This document shows, piece after piece, positions 57,544 to 64,000 of a stretch of DNA of 64,000 nucleotides; positions within the stretch are counted from its first letter, which is position 1; each line of letters begins with the position of its first letter. Origin of the DNA: Natronoglycomyces albus (GTDB lineage: Bacteria > Actinomycetota > Actinomycetes > Mycobacteriales > Micromonosporaceae); contig NZ_CP070496.1 in the NCBI RefSeq assembly GCF_016925535.1, forward strand, positions 1,612,001 through 1,676,000. Direction: 5' to 3'. The position numbers and the translations under genes were made by a program. A model generated the notes under the pieces. The model was not told the DNA's origin and made no database searches. It saw only the letters and a program-made list of their open reading frames with translations.

Positions 57544-58560
57544 TCAACCGATGTTTCGCAAGGCGTGGTCGACTTGGGCAAAGTGTAGGGTCCACCATTT
57601 GATAAGGGCGGTTTGTCCGGGCAGTAGATGATCGCATGAGGCGTTGTGGCGCAAGTAGTGCCATTCGATGACCCAGTTGTCTGTCATGCGGTCCCACCAC
57701 AGTTGGTGGGAGGCAAGGGCAATTTCGGCGTCGCCGATGTCGAACACCGACCGGTATCCGGCCGCGTAGGCGGCGATGCGACCGACATCGAGGCCTCGTT
57801 CGTCACCGTAGGTGAAATAGAAGATCGCCGAACGCACCATTTCTTTGGCATAGGAACCGACTGTTAGCCGGTCCCAGTCCAAAAGAGCCACCACGGAGTC
57901 GTCGGGGCCGTGCATCACGTTGTGCGGGTGGAGGTCACCGTGGATGTATCCGGTGACCGCGCTGGGGGTGTCGGGCGGGCGGCGATCTGCTAGCCGCACC
58001 AGCCAGCCGCGCTTGAGGCGAAGGGTCTGCTCGGCCATGCGTTCGAAGCCGGTTTCGTCACCACGGCCAGCCGAGACCAGCTCCAAGAGCTCATCGACGC
58101 GACGTAGCGCCTGCTCATTGGTTTGCTGGGGTTTCTCCTGCAAAGGTGTCGACGGGGGGACCGACATGTGTAGGGCGCGGTGCATCTGGCCGATGACCGC
58201 ACCCAGGTGGCGGCACGCCGAGTGCGACATCGCCAGGCCCGACCGGTGTCGGCCGGCGACCCAGGGGAAGACGCCGAGCTCGTGGCCGTCCAAAATAATG
58301 GTCGGGGTGCGGCCGATACTGGGGATCGGGAGGACGACGGGCACACCCGCGCTGCCGAGTGTGTGGAGCACTCGAAACTGAAACTGCAGCGTGGGCCCAG
58401 TCACGTCTTTGAATAGTTTCAGGAGATAGGTGCCTGAGGCGGCCTCAACTCGCCAGCTCTTGTTCAACAGCCCGGTCGGTACCCTTTTGACCTGCGAGAC
58501 AGGCCCAAGTTGCCAATGCTCCAGGGCGGATTGGGGCAACTGAGGCGCAATCACGTCCAT
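57544..58560 (-). CDS. APH-like phosphotransferase / kinase-like protein
   Basis: 338 residues. A protein-kinase-like fold of the aminoglycoside phosphotransferase/HSK2 group: the ATP lobe has GLLNKSWRV near 29 and TYLLKLFKD with the Lys, the catalytic loop is GYIHGDLHPHNVM near 200, and the metal Asp lies in VALLDWDRL near 220. It could phosphorylate a small molecule; no evidence points to a specific drug. Reverse-strand gene between the C45 hydrolase and the tRNA. Confidence 0.85.
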   Translation of the reverse strand: MDVIAPQLPQSALEHWQLGPVSQVKRVPTGLLNKSWRVEAASGTYLLKLFKDVTGPTLQFQFRVLHTLGSAGVPVVLPIPSIGRTPTIILDGHELGVFPWVAGRHRSGLAMSHSACRHLGAVIGQMHRALHMSVPPSTPLQEKPQQTNEQALRRVDELLELVSAGRGDETGFERMAEQTLRLKRGWLVRLADRRPPDTPSAVTGYIHGDLHPHNVMHGPDDSVVALLDWDRLTVGSYAKEMVRSAIFYFTYGDERGLDVGRIAAYAAGYRSVFDIGDAEIALASHQLWWDRMTDNWVIEWHYLRHNASCDHLLPGQTALIKWWTLHFAQVDHALRNIG

Positions 58561-58739
58561 GTCTAGAGGGTACCGAGCAGCTGGCGGCGAGTGAAACTGC
58601 CAGCCCGCATTCGGTGGTTTGCCTCAGCTAGTGTAAAGTTTCTGATCGTTGCCCTACCAGGCAACACAAGTCGAAATACTCGGTTTGGGGCCGGTGTCAA
58701 CGCCGATTTTCAACGCTCTAAACTACATTTCGACAGTCT

Positions 58740-58830
58740 GCGCGCGAGTGGCGGAATGGCAGACGCGCTAGCTTGAGGTGCTAGTGTCCTATTAACGGAC
58801 GTGGGGGTTCAAGTCCCCCCTCGCGCACCA
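58740..58830 (+). tRNA. tRNA-Leu (anticodon GAG)
   Basis: A class II tRNA of 91 bases including an encoded CCA end. Acceptor stem GCGCGAG with CTCGCGC, D-arm GTGGCGGAATGGCAGAC, anticodon stem CTAGC/GCTAG with loop TTGAGGT, a long variable arm (TGTCCTATTAACGGACG), and a T-arm GGGGGTTCAAGTCCCCC. The anticodon is GAG. It marks the left edge of the island with recombinase remnants. Confidence 0.97.
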
Positions 58831-58879
58831 AACGTATGGTGTTTGAAATCGACCGGACGTAATAAACGTCCGGTCGATT

Positions 58880-59280
58880 CATTTTTGCCCGTTCTTCACA
58901 GACGAACATTCGCGGCGGTGGTAGTACGGTTGCTGTCGCCTCATTGGAGCGGCCTGTGTCCTCGGTTGCGGGGGTGTCCGTTGCATTGGTTTGGGTGTGC
59001 TGTGCCTCGGCCGCTAGTTCATCGAGCAGTTCCGGGTCAAGCCGTGTGGCGAACGGCTCGGTCATCTCGAAACTGTCCACGCTGCCGTCTTTGCCAATGT
59101 AGAGCTGGGTGAATTAGGCCTTGATTCAGCACGCGCCGGATGGGTGGGGGGCAGCCTCACAGTAGGCTCTGCCGCAGTCCTTGGCGATCTCCAGCGCACG
59201 GTAGAGCGTGTTTTCAAGATGTGCCACACTGCGTTCTGAGTCGATGATCGCCTGGTTGGCATCGGAAATCTCGCGGGTAA
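58880..59280 (-). pseudogene. Serine recombinase C-terminal remnant
   Basis: Reading the minus strand, pieces match the C-terminal part of actinobacterial serine recombinases in order: ALEIAKDCGRAYCEAAP, then RRVLNQ in another frame, then FTQLYIGKDGSVDSFEMTEPF in a third. Frame changes occur near a C-tract at about 59,145 and again near 59,115. The N-terminal catalytic domain is absent. It lies immediately downstream of tRNA-Leu, as an excised or decayed integrative element would leave. Confidence 0.7.
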
Positions 59281-59289
59281 AGCCTACGT

Positions 59290-59740
59290 CAGTCGCTCGC
59301 CCGCTCGGGCATCGATCGCCTGATTCTGGTCAATGCCCACGGCGGCAACTACGTTTTCCATAACGACGTGTAGGAAGTCAACGCGGACGGCTCACGCTCG
59401 ATGGGGCTATACCGCGCGTCGCGGCGACTGGGAAGCGGCCCGCGACGCCGCCAAGATTAAGTCTGACCACAGCGCTGACATGCATGGGAGAGAGCTAGAG
59501 GCCTCCATCTTGCTGTCTGAGCACCCCGAGATGGTCAAGCCCAGCTACCGCGACGCAGGCTTCAGCGCACCGGAACGGCTGAACCTCCAGGTGCTCGGCA
59601 TGACGGGGTACACCAGCAGTGGAATCATGGGGTTCCCGTCAGAGGCGACCGCTCAGAAGGGGCGGTTGGGTTTTGACAGCCTGATTTCGTCGTTCAGCGG
59701 GTATCTTGAGCTCTTCCAGGAGGATTCACCCAAAGTGTGA
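59290..59740 (+). pseudogene. Creatininase-family amidohydrolase remnant
   Basis: The first frame reads SGIDRLILVNAHGGNYVFHNDV, then a TAG at 59371-59373, then EVNADGSRSMGLYR. After a frameshift, the second frame gives GDWEAARDAA, DMHGRELEASILLSEHPEMV and LGMTGYTSSGIMGFPSEATA. In order these match the NAHGGN and DMHAGELE metal and substrate motifs of creatininase/MftE-like proteins (here HAG has become HGR). The first third of the gene is missing. A dead gene. Confidence 0.75.
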
Positions 59741-60148
59741 AGTTCCGTCCGAGCGTGGCATAGACGACACGTGGCCGACCCTGGGAGTGCCTTGGCGTCT
59801 GGGGAGTCTGCGCGGCAAAATTCGGTGCAAATGGCGATATTGTGTTATTTTGTAGGTGGGATAGTTGCTACTTGTGACTTATGACAGTCGCCACCGAAAT
59901 CTGAGGCTCGGGAGTAGTTAATAGGCCCTCTGAGGAAATTGTATTCACTCGTTCGTGGTTACTTTTGAGTAGCGATCGCTTGCCAATCGGCGATGTGATG
60001 CACGCCTACCTGTTATGCGTTAGAGTAGCTTCCCATCGCATGCTGCGTGATCTGCAGCGCCAATTCATCTACGGCTCAACAGGCCGTTCATGCTGGCCCG
60101 CTCCCTGCGAGTAGCCGTTAAATACACATCGCGTGTAGAGGTCAATTC
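59741..60148 (+). other. AT-rich promoter region of the ATPase operon
   Basis: About 400 bases with clearly lower GC than the core genome and no supported gene. It must hold the promoter of the two-gene operon at 60,149. AT-rich boxes such as TTGTGTTATTTTGTAG (about 59,840) are present but no promoter can be fixed. Confidence 0.5.
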
Positions 60149-60328
60149 ATGTCAAACGATATCGAAAATGAAGTCATTGGAAAATTCATCAAAAAGCTGA
60201 TCGAGACCGAAAATATCGATCACAAAATCGCGACAATGCTTCAAGAATCACTAGGATTCTCGCAATTGCCCAAACCTGATTCGCTAGCTGACTCTATCAC
60301 TGCTGCAATTGACTTGGGGACGAAATGA
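60149..60328 (+). CDS. Small acidic helical protein, first gene of the ATPase operon
   Basis: 59 residues from ATG 60149 with an AGAGG site at 60137-60141. Starts SNDIENEVIGKFIKKLIETE and ends LADSITAAIDLGTK; mostly amphipathic helix with no Cys and no membrane segment. It was too short for common gene callers. The stop overlaps the ATG of the ATPase gene (ATGA), so the two are translated together. I do not recognise a family. It may be a regulator or subunit of the ATPase. Confidence 0.7.
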   Translation: MSNDIENEVIGKFIKKLIETENIDHKIATMLQESLGFSQLPKPDSLADSITAAIDLGTK

Positions 60329-62769
60329 TTCAAGTTGAAGAAGTATCAATTCGAGAGTTCCGCGGGATTCGCGATCTAGAACTTAAACTCAAAAGCAAAT
60401 CGTTCGTAGTTTGGGGACCTAACGGTTCAGGTAAGAGCGGGATCGTTGACGCGATTGACTTTGCACTCACGGGTGAAGTCTCGAGACTGAAGGGTGAGGG
60501 ATACGGGGCAATTAATCTCAAAGAATATGGCCCCCATGTCTTGCATCGTAACGACCCAGCCGCCGCACAGGTCAGACTCAAAGTTCTTGAACCCGTGAGC
60601 CGGAAGACTGCCACTATCAGCCGCAACCTGAAGACACCTAGTCAGTTCTCACTCGATCCAGATATCCCTGAAGTAAGGAATGCCATCGCCTCGGCGCAAC
60701 TTAATCGCCAGATCACACTTTCTCGTCGCGAGATCATCAAGTACATTGTTGCTCGCCCTACGGAACGTGCTGATTCTATTCAGGATCTATTGAAGCTTGA
60801 GAAAGTGCGCAAGGTCCGTAGCCTACTCAAGGCTACCGAGGGCAAGCTTGCAGACGCCGCCAAACGAGCCCACCAAGGAGTTGCAACGGCCGAGCAAGAA
60901 CTAAAGACTCGTCTAGGCCTCAGCAGCGTGGAGCCAGTGGAAATATGCGCCGCTGTCAACGTACACAGACAGACCCTTGCCTTGCCGAAGATCGATACGC
61001 TTGCCGCAGAAATTGATATCAGCGACGGCACCGATAGAGGCCCGACCGCTCCGCTTTTTGACAAAGACGCTGCGCTGCGTGAGGTAAGTGAACTCCAAAG
61101 CTACATCACTGATAGGTCCAGTCGCGTCGAATGCTTGAGTAATCTCTCAGAACACCTCAAGTTGCTATCGACTGATCCATCGCTGTCTCAACTGTGGAAG
61201 CAGCGAGCTCTCGTCACAAGTGGCCTTAGCATGATAACGGATGCGTTCTGTCCGCTGTGTGATTCCGAATGGCAAGATACTGAAACTTTGCTGGATCATC
61301 TGAACCAGAAGCATGCCCGTTCTGAAGAAGCAGAGAAAACTCGTATCAAGATAGAAGGGCTGGCCCAGGAACTAAGTAGGCATGTACGAGGGCTCAGAGA
61401 TAGGCTTTCGCGTGTCATGTCTCATGCGAACTCGTTTGGACCTGATGGGTTTATGGATTTGCTTCGATCATGGAACGACGAGTTGCAGGAGCTTGACACA
61501 TGGCTTAAGTTGTCAATTGAGCATCACATGAAGCTTCTTGATCTGCCAGATGACCCTGTCAAGCCTCCGGATAGTCTCACTGAGAAGGTCAGGCAACTCG
61601 TTCAGAAACTTCAAAGTCTTCCTAACCTGGATGCACCTCAGAAAGCGACCAGGGCTCTCGCCATCGCGCAAGAGCGTTGGTCGGTTCTTCAAGACGCTAA
61701 ATCTAACCTAGAAATTGCAACACAGGCAGAATCAATTGGAGCGCTTATATACTCCAACTATTGTGCTGTGGCAGATCAGCTTCTTGACGAACTGTTCGAA
61801 TCTGTCAGCCAAGATTTTGGCCGATACTACAGCATCGTCAATCAGGAGGATGAATCTGGGTTCCAGGCGAAGCTAGTATCAGACGGGGGGAAACTCGATT
61901 TGTCCGTCGACTTCTATAGTCAAGGCGAGTATCCTCCTGCCGCTTATCATAGTGAGGGCCATCAAGACGGGATGGGGGTTTGCCTATATCTCGCACTTAT
62001 GAAAAAACTGTATGGGTCGAACTTCCGTATGGCTGTCCTAGATGACGTAGTGATGTCGGTCGACGCACATCATCGAAAGCAGTTCTGCCACCTTTTGCAA
62101 AAAGAGTTCTCGGACGTTCAGTTCGTCATCACGACTCATGATGAAGTCTGGGCTCGTCAAATCAAGGGCAGTGGTCTTGTTCCTCCGAGAAACGAGGCTC
62201 GGTTCTACGGATGGAAGGTTGAGGACGGACCAATCTACGAGTCTGGGGTCGATTTCTGGGATAAGATTGACACCGACTTGAGCATTGATGACGTCTCTGC
62301 CGCTGCCGCGCGCCTCCGGCGAAACCTTGAGGCCATCCTGTCAGAACTCACCGGCCTGCTCGGCGGATCAGTGAAGTACAGGAGCGACGGACGATATGAG
62401 CTTGGTGACTTTAAGAACTCGGTCCTCAGCCAGCACAAGAAGCTCCTGAAGGATGCTAATAAAATCTTCACCGGTCGCCAAGACTCGGTGCAGCTGACGC
62501 TCATCAGTCGACTCGAGTCGGACCGAATGACGTTTGCCCCAAAGTTGGAAGACGAGAACTGGCCCCTCAACGTTGCGGTTCACTTCAATGACTGGGCCAA
62601 CTTCTCCAAGGAGGACTTTCAGCCAGTAGTCAACATCTGGAAGGAGTACCTGAGCCTGTTCAGGTGTGAAAATGATGATTGCGGTGCCTGGATCTCGTTG
62701 CGGCGTAACGGGCTTCAGAACGAGTCACTACGGTGTGCATGTGGTCTCTACAACCTAGATCTGGTCTAG
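60325..62769 (+). CDS. Rad50/SMC-like ATPase with C2H2-like zinc motif, candidate defence protein
   Basis: 814 residues. The ABC-type head is split: Walker A GPNGSGKS at 31-38, a signature-like YHSEGHQDGMG near 543, Walker B MAVLDDVVMSVD near 570 and an H-loop ITTHDE near 602. A helical middle region (about 150-500) holds CPLC at 309-312 and His325/His330, a C-x2-C-x12-H-x4-H pattern rather than a plain zinc hook. After residue 630 comes an added domain (RRNLEAILSELTGLLGG, then YRSDGRYELGDF), and a terminal C-x4-C...C-x-C cluster (781-806) resembling a zinc ribbon. Such solitary SMC-like ATPases are common in phage defence. Its GC is lower than that of the core genes. Confidence 0.85.
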   Translation: MIQVEEVSIREFRGIRDLELKLKSKSFVVWGPNGSGKSGIVDAIDFALTGEVSRLKGEGYGAINLKEYGPHVLHRNDPAAAQVRLKVLEPVSRKTATISRNLKTPSQFSLDPDIPEVRNAIASAQLNRQITLSRREIIKYIVARPTERADSIQDLLKLEKVRKVRSLLKATEGKLADAAKRAHQGVATAEQELKTRLGLSSVEPVEICAAVNVHRQTLALPKIDTLAAEIDISDGTDRGPTAPLFDKDAALREVSELQSYITDRSSRVECLSNLSEHLKLLSTDPSLSQLWKQRALVTSGLSMITDAFCPLCDSEWQDTETLLDHLNQKHARSEEAEKTRIKIEGLAQELSRHVRGLRDRLSRVMSHANSFGPDGFMDLLRSWNDELQELDTWLKLSIEHHMKLLDLPDDPVKPPDSLTEKVRQLVQKLQSLPNLDAPQKATRALAIAQERWSVLQDAKSNLEIATQAESIGALIYSNYCAVADQLLDELFESVSQDFGRYYSIVNQEDESGFQAKLVSDGGKLDLSVDFYSQGEYPPAAYHSEGHQDGMGVCLYLALMKKLYGSNFRMAVLDDVVMSVDAHHRKQFCHLLQKEFSDVQFVITTHDEVWARQIKGSGLVPPRNEARFYGWKVEDGPIYESGVDFWDKIDTDLSIDDVSAAAARLRRNLEAILSELTGLLGGSVKYRSDGRYELGDFKNSVLSQHKKLLKDANKIFTGRQDSVQLTLISRLESDRMTFAPKLEDENWPLNVAVHFNDWANFSKEDFQPVVNIWKEYLSLFRCENDDCGAWISLRRNGLQNESLRCACGLYNLDLV

Positions 62770-62826
62770 GAGGAGACGCTGCGCCGACGGGTCCGGCCTC
62801 GAAAGACCCCCGATTAGGTGCACAAC

Positions 62827-62856
62827 AAAGGCCCTGTCACCAGGGCCTTTTTCTTT
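62827..62856 (+). terminator. Terminator of the ATPase operon
   Basis: A ten-base-pair stem (AAAGGCCCTG with CAGGGCCTTT), a four-base loop and TTTTTCTTT 57 bases after the ATPase stop. It defines the operon as two genes. Confidence 0.93.
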
Positions 62857-62932
62857 GCCTTTATTGCTCCGGGAATGGGCGAATTTTCGGATATTGGGAA
62901 CCAGGGGAGCCAAAAAGGGGGCCGATGTCGGC

Positions 62933-63465
62933 TCAAACGTCGTTTAGGAAGTTCCTGCTCAACGTTTGGTCCAGGAGCTCGGCGCCGCTGGTGATCACGG
63001 GACGTAGTTGATGCCGATAGGCCGTCCGGGTGGTGCTTGTGCCAGCGTGGCCGACCAAGTCAGCTATGAGTTCCTCGGTCGCTGTGGAATCGGACATGAG
63101 CGACACGAATGAGTGGCGTAGCTAGCGTGGTGTCAGCTATCCAGGATCTTGGCCTTCGGTACGACGGATCTGAATGTCTTTCGGACGACTTGAGCTTGCT
63201 GGACCGTGTCGTAGCGGGTGCCAAAGACGTAGGTGATGTGCTCGGAGTTACTTCCGTGCTCGTGCCGCCACTTTCGTTGGTTTTCTTTGTGTCCCCAGAA
63301 CGTCTCGATGACAAAGTCAGGTAGGATTGTGCGACGGCTCTTGCGAGTCTGCGTGTCGTTGCCTTTGCGAACTGAACGCCAGACTTCCAAGTGTGGGGTC
63401 GTTACTCGCTTCCACCGCTGTGCTTGGCCCGGCCCTGCCCTTTCCCCATTGGGGACGGCCCCACA
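62933..63465 (-). pseudogene. Tyrosine integrase remnant (C-terminal half)
   Basis: On the minus strand, EVWRSVRKGNDTQTRKSRRT, ITYVFGTRYDT and VVRKTFRSVV match the catalytic domain of actinobacterial phage/ICE tyrosine integrases up to a TGA at 63135-63133. The homology then resumes one frame away with TPR-stop-LRHSFVSLMSDS, LVGHAGTSTT and AYRHQLRPVITSGAELLD. A single-base loss in the Trp codon (TGG to TG) and a GAG-to-TAG change (63124-63122) explain the break. The tail keeps the catalytic His/Tyr region. The N-terminal half is absent. Confidence 0.8.
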
Positions 63466-63573
63466 TTTAATCAGTCTTGCCTTTCGGCCGGGAAAAACTC
63501 CAGCTCATCGAGTTTTGGGGAAAGTCTGCGGAGCTCTTTGCTATTGAGGGGATGCTGGCCTCAATGGTCAGCA
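63466..63573 (-). CDS. Short ORF overlapping the toxin stop (possible immunity-gene remnant)
   Basis: An ATG on the minus strand (63573) overlaps the toxin stop (ATGCTGA) and opens a frame of about 35 residues (MLTIEASIPSIAKSSADFPQ and on), ending near 63,466 where integrase homology begins. Immunity genes often overlap or follow toxin genes this way. It may be a truncated immunity gene, or chance. Confidence 0.25.
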
Positions 63574-64000
63574 TGATGCGTCAGGTACCGACGTGGGATC
63601 GTAGAATTCGTTTGTATAGCATTCGTCGCGAAAAAATCCTTGGTTGCCGATCGCGATGACTCTGATACCGCTGAGTTCGCCATTGATGCCGTTGTACTGG
63701 GGCATCGAGAAATAGAAGATGTGCTCTCCTTGGGTAACCCGCCTCTTCGTTGGCGACTCGATTTCCTTCATGATCAGATTGGTTCGCCAGAAGCAGGTGA
63801 CCAGATTGCCGGGGTCAGTTCCAGCCCCTCCGAGTTGGCGGGCAACGAGGTGGCACCGTTGGAACACTGAAAAGCCTCCTTCAGAGGCTAGGGGATTCTT
63901 TGGTTTGGGCCAGTTCCATAGTGGGTTGTAATCGGCTTTGCCGCCATCCCGCAACGGCTTACACAGATAGCCCGCGGAGAAGACGGCCTTGTACCCATCT
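63568..64000 (-). CDS. DNA/RNA non-specific endonuclease-like toxin domain (partial, runs off the window)
   Basis: The C-terminal about 144 residues of a protein that continues past the right edge. FQRCHLVARQLGGAGTDPGNLVTCFWRTN matches the nuclease core (R-x-H, then LxGxGxxxxNLV) of polymorphic-toxin nucleases, given here as RCHLVARQLGG and GTDPGNLVTC. Upstream it reads DGYKAVFSAGYLC, then NPLWNWPKPKNP, as in toxin C-termini. It ends VPDASC. Without the N-terminus it cannot be said whether it is secreted (WXG, Rhs) or phage-borne. The usual RGH is RCH here. Confidence 0.6.
   Translation of the reverse strand, partial: DGYKAVFSAGYLCKPLRDGGKADYNPLWNWPKPKNPLASEGGFSVFQRCHLVARQLGGAGTDPGNLVTCFWRTNLIMKEIESPTKRRVTQGEHIFYFSMPQYNGINGELSGIRVIAIGNQGFFRDECYTNEFYDPTSVPDASC

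Noticed and set aside
58781-59080. 99-codon minus-strand frame running through tRNA-Leu (ends EGGLEPPRPLIGH)
   Set aside because: The end is a translation of the tRNA itself, a known false protein. The start belongs to the serine recombinase remnant.
61249-61260. CPLC of the SMC-like ATPase as a classical Rad50 zinc hook identifying RloC
   Set aside because: Two downstream His residues give C2H2 spacing, and I see no anticodon-nuclease catalytic motif in the C-terminus.

Overview
The window is chromosomal DNA of a high-GC Gram-positive bacterium (Actinomycetota). I infer this from BldD, mIHF, a helicase-dead PriA, XRE/DUF397 pairs, frequent GTG starts and the gene order aroB-aroQ-efp-nusB-bldD-pyr-mihF-gmk-rpoZ-coaBC-metK-priA-fmt-rsmB-rpe-rib-his. 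The GC content looks moderate for the phylum. A Glycomycetales/Micromonosporales-like organism would fit, but that is a guess.

Bases 1-31,400 are mostly housekeeping. They hold the end of aroB, then aroQ, efp and nusB, followed by a DHA2-type drug exporter. bldD, the developmental c-di-GMP-binding regulator, is divergent from a full pyrimidine operon (pyrR-pyrB-pyrC-carA-carB-pyrD-pyrF) with a likely PyrR-binding RNA hairpin over the pyrR ribosome binding site. mihF, gmk, rpoZ, coaBC, metK and priA come next. A self-regulated GntR/ABC exporter cassette separates priA from fmt, rsmB and rpe. An FMN riboswitch precedes ribE-ribBA-ribH, and hisE-hisG follow.

Bases 31,400-45,800 are more accessory. 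They contain a YdcZ-type transporter that overlaps a convergent pair of PH-domain membrane proteins, a small Cys protein, a LuxR-type regulator followed by a possible peptide gene and an ATP-grasp ligase, and a secreted pullulanase. An XRE/DUF397 regulatory pair is divergent from five overlapping small unknown genes. A Nudix hydrolase and an alpha/beta-hydrolase-fold protein without its nucleophile serine complete this part.

Bases 46,000-58,600 match the order of the mycobacterial moxR1-to-inhA-to-hemH neighbourhood: MoxR, DUF58, VWA, SPFH (reverse), fabG, inhA-like, hemH, hypothetical, NfeD, SPFH. An rRNA/tRNA methyltransferase, a C45-type hydrolase and an APH-like kinase follow.

A tRNA-Leu(GAG) at 58,740 opens a genomic island with lower GC. 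The island holds remnants of a serine recombinase, a creatininase-family gene and a tyrosine integrase. Between them is one intact two-gene operon: a 59-residue protein overlapping an 814-residue Rad50/SMC-like ATPase with its own terminator. The right end carries the 3' end of a polymorphic-toxin-like nuclease gene. The ATPase operon is the best candidate for an undescribed (defence) system here. The LuxR/peptide/ATP-grasp locus and the five-gene XRE-linked cluster are second-rank candidates.
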